A stretch of DNA of 20,048 nucleotides from Beroe ovata (lineage: Eukaryota > Ctenophora > Nuda > Beroida > Beroidae), in the NCBI GenBank assembly GCA_946803715.1, contig CAMPET010000011.1:567109-587156 (forward strand). The letters are read 5' to 3'. Below the pieces are notes generated by a model that saw only the letters and a list, made by a program, of their open reading frames with translations, was not told the DNA's origin and searched no databases. A program made the position numbers and the translations under genes. Each line of letters opens with the position of its first letter. Within the stretch, counting starts at the first letter, position 1. Shown piece after piece: positions 1-12,600 of the stretch.

Positions 1-282
1 GTGTCAAGCTAAAGGGATGTCAAGCAGAAGTGGTGCCAAGAGTAGTGGTGTCAACCGAAACTGGTTCCAAGCAAAACTGGTTCCAAGCAAAAGTGGTGTC
101 AAGCAAAAGTGATGTCAAGCAAAAGTGGTGTCAAGAAAAGTGATGTCAACCGAAACTGGTTTCAAGCAAAAATGGTGTCAAGCAAAAGTGGCGTCAAGCA
201 AAAGTGGTTTCAAGCAAAAGTGGTATCAAGCTAGAGTGGTGTCAAGGAAAGTGATGGCAACCGAAAGTGGTGTCAAGCGTAC
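1..282. repeat. 16-bp minisatellite, about 17 units
   Basis: The consensus unit is GTGTCAAGCAAAAGTG, with variants such as GTTCCAAGCAAAACTG and GTCAACCGAAACTG. It runs off the left edge and stops at the donor of the exon at 283-487, so the intron of the minus-strand gene starts inside the array. Confidence 0.9.
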
Positions 283-487
283 CTTTCTCTAATGGAGTAT
301 ACAGGTTGTTTACCACCCCCTCTTTAACTAGAGGGGGGTTTTCATCCCCCATCTCCTCTTCTCCCCCCTCCTGATCCACCTCCTCGACCTTTATAGCGGG
401 AGCTAGCTTGGTGCTGCTGTCAGAGGACTCATTCGGTGGACTTGTTTCGGCGGTGCATTCTGGGATAAAGTGCTTGGGACTATACTT
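283..487 (-). CDS. Exon: acidic C-terminal-side segment with possible SUMO site
   Basis: This exon of 68 codons plus one base is the last one visible. Its acceptor is AAG before AAGTATAG; a site 3 bases later (end 484) keeps the same frame. Its donor is AAAG|GTACGC, so it ends in phase 1 and another exon must follow beyond the window. It encodes a Ser/Pro-rich start (KYSPKHFIPEC) and an acidic stretch with IKVEE, which fits the sumoylation consensus (hydrophobic-K-x-E), then EEEMGDE. The phase 0 entry matches the exon at 1725-1836. The donor sits at the edge of the 16-bp minisatellite. An alternative acceptor at TTTATCCCAG would put the join in a frame that stops after 18 codons, giving a different C terminus. 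Confidence 0.55.
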
Positions 488-604
488 CTTCATTCATCGT
501 GGGGATAAAAGAGTTATCCGGTAAAATTCTAAAAACGATCCAACACAATTCACTACACTATGCATATGTAACAAGATTGGTACAACATCCCTTCACACTC
601 ACGT

Positions 605-650
<46 letters not shown>

Positions 651-3600
651 ATATCAATCCAATTTGTATGATATACTTGCCGTGTGAGACTGTTCTATGG
701 ATGAATCAGTCGGTGTGAGGGACAAATTTCACGATCATGTGACTAATACAAGTTGTGAGACAAATTACCACAGAGGGAAGAACAGATGACGCCTCACTAA
801 ACCAAAATTCTCCCAAAAAACTTGGAATATCTCCCATTCTCCCTGTCGTATTTTGTCAAGAATAACGCAGTCAACACCATAATTTTCCCGGAAAACCTAT
901 CAAAATCTCATCCAGTATTGGTCGGGTTATCTCCTCACAGGCGCAGACACACACACACATACACATACACACATACACACACACACNACATAATCTCACC
1001 CAGTATTGGTCGGGTTATCTCCTCAAATCTGGACCGAGTGGTTATCACGGCCGAGTGTTCACTGTGACTCTCGCTGGTGTCTGTCTCTGTTTCATCCTTG
1101 ATGTCGTTAAACATAGTGACACAACGTCGCAGAGGTATGGGATGGGTTATTCTGGAGAAAGGGGGGTGGGGTTGAGAGTTAATCTAGAGGGGTTTAGCTT
1201 GGGTTATTCTGAGAGGGGGGGGCGAGAAGTTGGAAGAAACAGAATTTCGCGCTAACTGGAGGACTGATAAAGCGTAATTCCGCTGTTCAATCAGGGAAGG
1301 GTAACTTTCATTTTGCAGAATTCTGCGATTGTTTTTGGGTTGGAAGAGTTATATTCAGTATTCATGACTCTTGATTAGGATCTAATTTCAAATCAATTCA
1401 TGCATCATTTTGAAAGAGCAGTCATTCTCGTGCATTGAAGCTTGAATTGAGTGAGGAATGAGGCATTGAAGCTTGAATTGAGTGAGGAATGAAGTTGAGG
1501 TGAAGTGATAACTGGATTCTAACTTTTCAATACCTTTCAGTGTTGATAACCGCCGGCAGGCTAATGCTAGTTCTTGAGAACATCTTCCGTTTTTCCTTCT
1601 GAGGCCGTAGGTAAGTAAAACACGCCAATATGATAATATTACAGTTCAATGAAAGAATAGTTTTCGCTTAGATTGTCCTGAGAAAATGAAAAAGTGAGAT
1701 TGAAAAGTTGGAAGACCGCTGTACCTGTGGGTTGTCGGCAATGTTCATGGATCTCCTCTCCACTTCCTCCAGCTTTGATCTCAGCTGTTCCCACGTGACT
1801 TCATCGTGGTTGCTATGGCAATCCGGTGATTCTGGCCTGACGGAGAACACTTACACGTTAGACACGTTATCAGTAAACGTTAGACAAGCTATCAGTACAC
1901 GTTGAATTGTCAATAAAATGTATTAGAACTTCTGAGAAGGGTCAATCATTAATAGGGGCCAGCAGTAACAAGATTCAGAGGATTTAGAAACGAACTTTAC
2001 ATTATTTTGGCATGAAATAATAACAGAATAACAGTTACAATGAACAACGGTTAAAAATACAATCTAGTTCCGACCTTAACAAATATTATAACAGATAAAT
2101 CCAGCATCAACATTTGACACAGATATGATACCAACAATAAGTAACCCCACAGACAGCTCCAAAATGTAACAGCGTTTTAAAAACCGGTGGGCTCTCGGCC
2201 TTCTAATGAGTTCGGTGCAAATTGATGAGATGAGATGGTGAAGGGTGAGTTTTGAGGTATGGCAATCCTGTCGCAAAGATTCGCATTCTCAGCAACGCTC
2301 ATATGTCAGCCGATCAACATAAGAGCCAGCTTAGAAGAAGTTTTCGTCAATAAGCGCATAACAAATCGTTTCGAATTTGTATTCAATCAAACCAGCACTG
2401 GTTGGAAATTGAAGATTCTTTCAACATGCGTTTGTTTTCAAATCAGTGAAATATGAAGTCAGCTCTTGGTTCAGAATAGATTTTCTCTACACATTCTCTT
2501 CAAATGAGCAAGCATGATTGACCGAACAAGCGCAAAATTGAACATTTTTCATCGAACAGGCAAGACTTACTGATAAACTTCTTCGCAGCTTTGCCTCTTA
2601 AGTTTTGCTGCCTTCTTTTCTGATTAAAAAGTTCGTTATCTTTGAACAAATTCCATCGAAAAGAAACAATTGTGTTACATGTTCATAGCTCACACCCCGA
2701 TTTACAGATCAAACTCGACAATTTTTGAAACAAAACACCGTTAATGTATCGCAACGATGAACAAGACACCTGTCATATACAACATACAGTCCTGAGTTCC
2801 TGTCAAACTGATTTTCATCAAACAATGTCAACTAACCACTGCTAAAGCTGGCTCGAGAGGCTTCTGTGTGCTCTGATGCATCTGATGTCTCGTTGTTTGA
2901 TTCATCCAGGGTCCCCGTTCTGTTGCAGTATTGGGAGGATGGTTTTACTGGATACGGAGTGACAGAATCTACCGATTGGCTGAATGAACCCTGAAAGCGA
3001 AGTGAATACTGAAAAATTGGCACAAGTTGTGACGCTCTGTGTCACACGCGCCTGATTGCGTCGCGCGCGGAAACATTTTCCTGAGCGCGCAAAAAGTACA
3101 CTGATCAGGCATCGGAATATGCGTGGGGAAGCAAGCTTTCTAATTTAAAGATTGATCGAATCTAAGTTAGAGCTAATCGATCGACAATGACAACAAACTG
3201 TGGATCAAAATCCCGGGCGTAGTGCTTACCTCAATAGTTTCAAGTTTCTCCACATTGCCCTTGTTCGGTGTCTTGAACGTGTCTTCTTCCTCCTCGGTTA
3301 TGGTGTCAAAAGACTGCTGTAGACACAGCTGAGACCGGTGTCTTTTCAACTTCATCTGTAACAAAATAACAGTTGATGGTGGCTTAACTATGGAACGGAG
3401 ACTTGTCTTTCGACAATGCGTCTTCATTGTCCGAAAGTATATTTGGACATTGAACCTTTTATGATAAAAGTTTTATCGAATTGAAAAATCTCCCGGATTT
3501 TTCATTTCTCCATCATTACTGTACCCGTACCTTGTTGATAAAAGGTTTATCATTACTGCTACTACTGCTGATCTGATCCTTGCTCTGAGGAGTGCCACTG

Positions 3601-6600
3601 GTCTGATAATCGGGTAGGGAGTGAGATCTGATCATCTTGGGGCGGCTGCTCCCCCCAGTAGACCGGTGAGAGGAAGGAGTTTTGGGGGGAGTAGTCTTGA
3701 TTGTGGAGGGGGGAGCGTGGCTGTTCCCACCTGGAGTTATTGATAGATTTAGGTGGCAAAGTTAAAAGAGTAAATCATTGACGTGAAATTCTTGCTGCCT
3801 GAGTTTCTTAAGGTACTTGAAGTAAGATAGAATACCATAGCATAATCCGATTTGGAGCTATCCTCAAATGCTAACTGAAATTGACATGTTTCAGGTGGAT
3901 GAAGGGTTATTGGAACCAATTGTCGGTTTTCAATACAAATACCATCGATTCCTACGCATTTTCGGACGCTGAATCGATTACTGACCGAATTGTAGCCCTA
4001 TCTAGTTTCCCTGAGGTGCTATGGTCCTTGAGTTATGATAGAAGTTTCAAGACAATAGCTTTATCCGTTTGGGAGCTATCCTCAAATGCTCACTCAAACG
4101 GACATGTTTTCGGTGGATAAATGGGTTATGGGAACCGATCATCGGTCTTCAATACAAATACAATCGATTCTTACGTAATCGATTCCCAACCGAATTGTAG
4201 CTCTATCTAACATGCCTGTGGTGCTGTCTGTCACGTGATTTCGAGACTCACCGGTGAGACGGAAATGCAATTTTTGACCTATTTGTCGATGAGATAGCTT
4301 AACAACTCTTCCAGATTCGGATTCTACGTCAAAAACTAAGCCAGAAACACTTATTCCCACTATATTTTCAGGTAAAATAATTTTTGGTGTCGGTGTGTCC
4401 CAGTGATTTTCGTGTTTTTGCACCTTAAGCTTCCCACGAGTTTGAAATCGTGATTTGGGCGTGGCTTTACGGCAAGTATGGATCTCACATGGTCATGAAA
4501 AGAATTGTTACTGGTAGTGTGAGAGTAGAAGAGATGATTTGGTGAGAAATTGGTGTCCTAAGTGCCTGTTTAACCTCCATTAGAGACCTTCAAAAATGAC
4601 GTACAAAAGTGTGGGCATCATCGATTGCACTTTCCTACAGATACTGATTTCGGAAATTCGATGAATTTTTTTTCAGTTTTACTACAAATACCATCGATCC
4701 TTAAGTATTTTTGGACGCTGAATCGATTCCCGACAGAATTGTAGCCCAATATCGCTTCCCTGGGGTGCTGTCTGTCACGTGACTTCGAGACTCGCATGTG
4801 AGAAAAAAAATGGGTGGAAAACAGGTTATGGTGACCCTTAACTCGGGAACCGACTGTCAGATTGACGCGAAATTTCGGTTGTCCGAGTTTCTAATGGTCC
4901 TTGAGCTATGATAGAAGTTTCAAGACACTAGTCTAATCCGTTTCGGAGCCACCTCAAATGCTCACTCAAACTGACATGATGATGGTGGATAAGGTGGTTA
5001 TGGGAACCGATCATCGGTCTTCAATACAAATACAATCGATTCTTACGTAATTTTGGACGATGAATCGATTCCCAACCGAATTGTAGCTCTATCTAGCATG
5101 CCTGTGGTGCTGTCTGTCACGTGACTTCGAGACTCACCGGTGAGACGAAAATGCAATTTTTGACCTATTTGTCGATGAGATAGCTTAATAACTCTTCCAG
5201 ATTCGGATTCTACGTCAAAAAATAAGCCAGAAACACTTATTCCCACTATATTTTCAGGTAAAATAATTTTTGGTGTCGGTGTGTCCCAGTGATTTTCGTG
5301 TTTTTGCACCTTTAGCTTCCCACGGGTTTGAAATCGTGATTTGGGCGTGGCTTTACGGCAAGTGTGGATCTCACATGGTCATGAAAAGAGTTGTTACTGG
5401 TAGTATGAGAGTAGGAGAGATGATTTGGTGAGAAATTGGTGTCCCAAGTGCCTGTTTAACCTCCATTAGAGACCTTCAAAAATGACGTACAAAAGTGTGG
5501 GCATCATTGATTGCACTTTCCTACAGATACTGATTTCGGAAATTCGGTGAAAAATTTTTATTCAGTTTTACTACAAATACAATCGATCCTTAAGTATTTT
5601 TGGACGCTGAATCGATTCCCGATCGAATTGGAGCCCTATCTCGTTCCCCTGAGGTGCTATCTGTCACGGGACTTCGAGACTCGCATGTGAGAAGAAAATG
5701 GGTGGAAAACGGGTTATGGCGACCCTTAACTCAGAAACCTATTGTTAGATTGACGTGAAATTCTGTTTGTCCGAGTTTCTAATGGTCCTTGAGCTATGAT
5801 AGAAGTTTCAAGACTATAGCTTAATTCACTTGGGAGCTATCCTCAAATGTTCAATCAAACTGATATGTTCTAGGTGTATAAGGGGTTATGGCGGCCCTTA
5901 ACTTGGGAACCGATTGTCGGATTGACGTGAAATTTCGGTTATCCGATTTTCTAATGGCCCTTGAGCTATGACAGAAGTTTCAAGACTTAAGGTTAATCTG
6001 TTTGGGAGCCATGAACTTTTGGTCCTTGAGCTATTTTGGCCGACGATTTCGTGAAAATAGGATTTGCACCGCCCCAGGAGAACTCGTGAGTGTCACACTT
6101 TCCGTTGGTCACACAGGATCCGCTCAAATCTGTTGAAACGTGAGTTTGCGTCGCGCGCGAAAACATTTTCTTGAAGCGCGCGCTGAGGCATTAGAGTATT
6201 AATTGCACGCATTCTAATCCGAACCTCTATTCGGAATGCTTGTTATGAGGCCGCTTCAGCTTATGAAAGCAAGTGTCAAATACCTGATATACTCTGAGTT
6301 GCACTGTCAAAGCTGCTCCAGGAAGAATCCCCTTTACTTGTGTTGAAACTCAGAGCTGAAAAGTAAGAATTGAGCATTGGCAAGAAAAGCCCAAAATTCA
6401 CTGAAATATCGACTCTCCCGATTTCATAGTCTCTGAGTTGAAGAGGGGCGGATGAAAACCTGATTTGAATGATGAATCTGTGTGGCTGTTATCAGGATCA
6501 ATGCCCTCCTCATCCATAGCAGGTATATCGTCCATCATGTTGAAGAGATAGTCAAAGTTGGAGATCGGGGCTGTTTGGTCCGCCCAGAAAACCTGTCCAT

Positions 6601-9600
6601 TCCAGTCCCCTGTGATTTAGGGAGCGTTTAGAGAATGAGGGATTAGGGAATGAGGGGGATTAGGGAATGACGATGAATTAGAATTGAAAGAGCAGCAGCT
6701 CATTGGGATGTTAACGTTCAAAAATGGAGTAGCTGAATAGGGAAGTAATGGTTTGGAAAGGAAATAGATAGGGGTTGATATTCTTTCAAGAGAAATAGAC
6801 GTATTTCATTTGTTGTCTCGATGATAGGTTCCCTTACCTAGATTAGAAGCTGTAGGACCGAGGAATCTCTTGGGGACGGAGGAAATGTTGTCCGTGGAGG
6901 CAAATCCCAGGTTATAGAGAACATCCGTGGCAGTCATCGGTAAACTGAAACAGATTGAATCACAACAAGGATATGTTATTGGCCACCATGTTTTCGAGAT
7001 TTATGAGTCAAAATGAACTTCTCCTCTTATTTTCTTTGGCTCAAACATTGCATGGAGGTAGGGAATTGTAACTATAACCATTCATTATTCGAGGATTACC
7101 AGTTTTTGGGACCCAAAAACAGACTCCAAAAACAAATTGAAAACTAACCGGGCACAGTCCCTATTGAAACTACATTGCTCCATGAGTTCTGTTAGTGTTG
7201 GGTTTGGAGACCCCATCTTAGCAAAGAGAGCCTCTCTCAAATCGATTTCCTCCATCTAGCGAGCTCTATGTTGAGTGAATGTCATGATAACTGGCACAGA
7301 CTCCCTTCGGAATGGAATTCACTCGAATGGAATTCACTCGAATGGAATTCACTCGAATGACAAATCGCATGTAGGTAGCTACCGACCGAATACAAAACGC
7401 ACGGAAGTACAGCTAGCTAAGTAACTATGGAGTAGGTATCGATGACATCTATCATGCTATCAGTGTGATGTTTGTGTAGAATATAATCGAATTCACTCCC
7501 TACTATACAATTCCCACTTCTTTCTATTATAGGTTGTAATAATGATCCATAAACAGATGGCACAAACAACACTTTGTAGGTATATAGAAGCTGTTGTAAT
7601 TCAATGAAAATATTATACACATTCACAAAATGGGTATTTCTCTATTGATAATATACCTACCACATTGCATCCCTACCTATAAATAATTTCATGCAATAGT
7701 CTAGCTAAAACCACATCAGACTACTGCACTAATAGGGAAGAAAAATAGGGAAGAAAAAGGGACAGGCGAAACATCTGAAATGAGGAGATGGGAGGTTTCG
7801 GATAAAAGTAGTTACCTACCTGTATACCCTGAGAAAAGGCTGCCAAAACAAATCCGTATAACATAGGTAGGTTCTTACCTACAAGTAAACAAAGGGACCA
7901 TAGGAAGACTTCAAGTTTGGCTTAACGAAAGAACGAAGGGAACTTTGTACCTACCTATTCGCCAGGGCACAATTATGTTATTATGTAGGAAAATTAATGG
8001 AAATTGGATTATTTAATGAGCGAGGAGCATGCATGGATTATCCCCCATCTTAAGGAATAGACCATGATCCTTGATAAACCCCAGACTGAAGGTAAGAAAC
8101 AAGACTTGACTAGAGCATGACCCATCAAAAACTTAACAAAATATGCAGAAACTCTCAAGCTATGAGTTATGATCGAGCTTGTTGTCAAGTGTTTGTCTGG
8201 TCAACTTGAGTGGTTAATAATACGAGACGTATGTCAGCTTACGTCAAGAACTTTATTCAGAAGAATATGAAGTCCAATTAATTTAGCAGTAGGTATTAAA
8301 AGTTTCGAGCGCAGGGGAATCAGTCAACTGAGGTATCAACTTATGTTGAGCGCTTTACGTTGAAATGTAGCCAATATGAATAACCATTCAAAAGAATATC
8401 AATCTCAACCCACAAAACCAGGGGAAGAATAAAATCAAGGAACAGGAGCATGCACGTGTCTATCAAAGCTAGACAACTAAATAGTAGGTAGGTAAGTGTC
8501 TGAGAAATCATTCTCTATCGACTACAACACGATAGAAGGTAACGCTTGGGACCGAAACTCCATTATAATACCTATTACCTATATGCTTCAGACACCTATT
8601 ACCTATGGGCCTCAGACACGAACATAAAGCAAGAAGCAGTATCGCTGAAACTATAGAGGATTGGAACTTGTAATGAAGTCCTAATAAGTATCGATATTAT
8701 TGGACTAGCGGCACTCGTTAATGAAGGAGCTGTCAGTGACACGCAGTTACCCATATTATTATTATATCAATCATTTCGTGACTCGGTCCTTATAGATTCC
8801 CATCTTGATCTATTCCAAACCAGCCGTTTAATTAAATTAGGTGATTGAGGAGTGCTCCCAACTAAATAGCTGGAAATAGCTGGAAACGCAGGGAATAGGG
8901 AGGCTCGTCTCAAATCAGAGATCTGCCTTCCAAATCCAAGTAGATGCCCGTTATTAAGATGGAGGAGTATTATAAAACCGATGGTTATCAAGACGCGTTT
9001 ACCTGTCCAGTGCGTTGTAGATGCCGTCCACATTGGCTATACTGCTGATCTGTGAGAATGAGCTCATCGCCTGAAATGTTGATTATCAGTAGTTAAATTT
9101 GAATCAGAGTAGTAAAACAAGCATAGTTTGAATATTGAATTTGAACGGATTTTAGAGAGTGAGATGAGTCCAGCGGCCATGACAAAACCACTGATCAGCT
9201 TTGAGCAGTGTTCAGCGTGACGGCCTGGTTTTAGCCAAGAGAGTAGGAATAAGGAAGGAGTAGAACCTTAGAACCTTATGATCAAATTAAAGGTGAAAGT
9301 GTTTTCAAGATCAATGTCCATGTCAATGTCACTCTCAAGTGTGAGTAAACTGGTAATGGTATAGCTATAGTGCAGGTGAAACTGAAAAAGTGATAAGTCG
9401 TGACGCCGCGACGGTACGCGGTGACGTCGGTCGTCGTGTCTTAAATACTTCTACGGTATCAGATGAATTTACTAGATTGTGGAATGTGATGTCCCTAATT
9501 ACTTGGTCACACAGAAATGCGTCCCGCACACCATTTCGCGTCGCGCGCGGAGACAATTTCTTGGTGCGCGCGCGCATCCGAGTTAAAGTAATTAACATGG

Positions 9601-12600
9601 TAATTCATACTGCGCAGGAATTCCTTCACGAATTCCTGCGCAGTGAAATGAATGCAGGGTATGCGTATAGATGCTTGACATGATATAGGTACTGCAAGCA
9701 TGCACTATGCAGAAATGCTTTAGAGTCACAGTCTATTGATTATCATGATGATAGTGCAAAGAGGTGTCAGAGGGCAGTGGTATCAGGTAAAAACTGGTGT
9801 TAGATTGCGAAGTGGTGTCAGCAGGAAATGTTATGCCAGACTGTCGGAGTAAAGTGATGTCTCGGTAAGAGTGATGTCAGATCAAAGTTATGTCAAGGTG
9901 AGGGCTGTCACATGCTCACTGTCAGTCCAGCTCATTCAAGACGCAGCTCATTCACACAAGCTGACCAGCAATCGATACACTGACCATACACAGAGATAAA
10001 TCACCCAATACCCATATAAGGTAATTCTGACTTTAACCAAATAAGGTATTATCAGACAGCGTACGTTGACTACCTTAAGACATCTACCATTATCTGTCCA
10101 ATCCGGTGCGAGGACTTTTTGGGTAAGTATAGTTTCCATCTCGGATTTTGTGAGTTCATTATTGGTACTTGAATACCCTGGCATTCTTCCGCTGTCCTAT
10201 ACAATAGATGTGAGGGAGTGGGAAAACAAACGATGCAAAATAGAGTGGCAAATCTATACACAGATTTTTTGAATTTGTGTTGCAAGGTATCTGTGCTTGG
10301 GCATTAAACTTTCACTCGAAAAACAGTGACAATAAAAACACCGACATCTTAGTATCGTATGTTACAAATAAAGATGAAACCATGTGTGTTGCAAGCTGAG
10401 TGAATGAGTAAGCTTGCAACTTGCAATTAATTAAACTGAGTGCTGTAAACCGCATCTGGCAAGGCTATGGGGTCATGGGTGTGTGTATAATGTGAAGTGA
10501 TAGTAATGAACAGGATGAATATATACATGTATGGCATCAGGATGTGACAATTCTCAGTGCCACTTTGTTTGAAAGTTGGTTATACCAATTAAACTCGCAA
10601 ATCAACGGAGCGTCGGAGCATCAAAAACTATGATAAGGTATGGAGAATCATATCTGAGCAGAAATCATCCCCCTTGAAAATGTCGAAGAATCTGCAGCTA
10701 GAGAAACAAAATACGTACTTCAAGACATGAGATAGAGAGGTAATATGTTCCTTGACAAGTATCAAATTATTGTTGTCACGCAGGTATTTCAGAATTTCGA
10801 TTTATATACCTACGTACGAGCAAAATCTGTATGTGAATTCATGAGGCATTATCCTAAAATGGCAACATTTTCTTTCGAACGCATGTTCAGCTTTATTTGA
10901 AGACAAGAATTGGGGACATAGACTTCACATGACCCGAAGTAATCTAAAAACATCATCGAAAAACTGCACAGCACTGTCATGGCGTAGACGACATAAAAAT
11001 GGAGAAAATGGAAGGAGAAAGAACTACAAAAACTTTGTCACGGCTGTCAACACGCCTTAGCTCAGGTATTCAATACACATTGTATACTAGAGTATGGGTA
11101 ATTAAGAGTGAATAGTGAATACCTACGCGAGGAATAGTTTCTTTACTTTTTAGGAAAGGTTACCAGATGGAAGCAGAATGCAGATCGAGAGTTGCACAGC
11201 TAACACGAAAAACAAAAACTGTGACTTACTTAAGCGGCTTGGAGCTGTGTGTTATTCAAGATTTATCGCAATTCACCTAAGTCGAACTTATCTTAAACAT
11301 GGTAAAGAGCTTTTTACAAGTTTTATTGCGCCAAACGAACCAAGATAAATGTTAAGTGGTATTTATTTACAACATGGTGGTGATCGAGAGAAGCTGTACC
11401 TATTCCAACGATTGAGCGAAACTGAGACGTTCAAACAGCAAATGCCAAATTTTTCCATCCAAACAATGGCTCATAGGTACCAGGGACATAAGCATCATGT
11501 ATATAACCACACGACACATAAACAACAACAACAACATAAAGAGATGGCTCCCAATATTGTACAACTGGTAGCAACAGCAGAATTACGATGTTGATATTTC
11601 CTATGTATCTTTGTACTAAACTTTTGAGCGGTATCGGGAGTCCAGATTCGGGACAATGAAAACTTGGATAGCAAACTTAGATAGCAATAACCAATAAAAA
11701 TCAAATTATTATAGAGATCGTATGATAGAGCGAAACATTCGAAAGTCGATATGTATCACATCAAGACTTTTATAGCTCATTTAGGGCAAATTGTTTCGGT
11801 TGAAAGAAGGCTGATAAGTGCGGAGTGTTCATAGCAAATTATTGACACCAGTCTGTGACGTACCACTGACACCAGTGTGTGTCGTTTCACTGACACAGTC
11901 TGTGACGTAACATTGACACCAGTTTTTGACGTATCACTGACACCAGTATGTGTCGTTTCGCTGACACCAGTTTGTGACGTATTACTGACACCATTTTTCG
12001 ACGTATTGCTGACACCAGTCTGTTACGTACCGCTGACAAGTGACAACAGTCTGTGACGTACCACTGACACAGTCTGTGACGTAACATTGACACCAGTCTG
12101 TGACGTAAGATTGGCAGAACAGCTAAGGTGTCGATAGAAGACAGACACAAAGATAAAATGTGCCACACGATTCTCAAGAAATAAGCAACTCTAAGCTCCT
12201 CTATGGTTTGTGCTAAGAGAATACGTAACATAAAGTAACACCAAGTTACATGTAGGCTGCTGAATATTTATCACTGACAAGTCTCAAGCTATAAGCATGA
12301 TGAGGGACCACAAAATTAGGGGTTTGATGATGAATAAAAGATATTATGAAAGAGTCAAACCTTCAGTCTGAAGTAGAGACTCATCAATGGAAACTGTGGA
12401 AACTATCAATTACCCCGCAATCCGCAAATCAAGGAGCGACCCATTACACTTTACAATTATCCAAATCCGATAGCATATGCCCCGAATCATGGTAGCAAAA
12501 TGGCAACTAAAATAGCTGTAAGCTACCAATTAGAACGAAATAGGGGCACAAAAAACTCCGAAGATATGACGCACTCAAACGTACTTCTCCGCGACAAGGG

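Larger units (their letters stand above)
488..1724. other. Intron with microsatellites and small duplications
   Basis: No coding exon is supported here. It holds a CA microsatellite (607-648), a second CA/TA tract with an N (947-990), a 33-base direct repeat flanking that tract, and a 31-bp unit twice at 1432-1492. Confidence 0.6.
3790..6030. repeat. Intronic tandem repeat modules, period about 873-888 bp
   Basis: The phrase GGTCCTTGAG(C/T)TATGATAG starts modules near 4023, 4896 and 5784, with a shorter, diverged one near 5956. Units 1 and 2 align over nearly their whole length; unit 1 lacks 14 bases after CTTACGTAAT. Each full unit contains a Ca. 440-base core (4242-4680, 5130-5560) that recurs at 14647-14839 and 18940-20048. 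Everything here lies in the intron between the exons at 3531 and 6284. I see no transposase or target-site duplication. It looks like a dispersed family amplified in tandem. Confidence 0.85.
7256..9002. other. Long AT-rich intron
   Basis: Holds a 15-bp unit three times (7311-7355), many GTAGGTA/TACCTAC words between 7370 and 8600, and a 24-bp unit twice (8571-8618). It may hide an exon that would resolve the phase conflict between 9003-9070 and 7149-7255. Acceptor-like sites occur near 7778, 7833, 8087 and 8644, but none gives a full exon of the needed phase. Confidence 0.5.
9071..10073. other. Intron with structured motifs
   Basis: No exon supported. Contains a GC-rich stretch around 9400-9450, the CpG hairpin motif, a perfect inverted repeat and a degenerate minisatellite. 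Open frames on both strands at 9365-9700 follow from the GC-rich repeats. Confidence 0.5.

Noticed and set aside
1-282. CRISPR array
   Set aside because: The units are contiguous 16-mers with no spacers, in clearly eukaryotic DNA.
822-1067. Plus ORF containing a TH/TY repeat
   Set aside because: It is produced by the CA tract and crosses the N.
3562-3759. 65-codon minus ORF starting with MPPKSINN
   Set aside because: It is the wrong frame of a real exon. The frame matching both neighbours in phase reads GNSHAPPSTI onward.
7800-8600. Telomere-like or satellite origin of the many TACCTA/TAGGTA words
   Set aside because: They are scattered in both orientations without a fixed period, apart from one 24-bp doublet.
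8767-9033. 88-codon minus ORF starting MWTASTTHW
   Set aside because: It starts inside the exon 9003-9070 in a frame with two stops upstream and reads into the intron.
9365-9701. Overlapping ORFs on both strands (64 to 97 codons)
   Set aside because: They cross the CpG-rich motif and the hairpin, which lack stop triplets by composition. No splice or start context supports them.
11887-12231. 114-codon minus ORF with repeated VSVIRHKL-like octamers (also 15858-16193, 16139-16497 and a plus frame at 16302)
   Set aside because: These arise from the 24-bp minisatellite, whose length keeps frames open. Neither starts, ends nor array length are preserved between the two copies.
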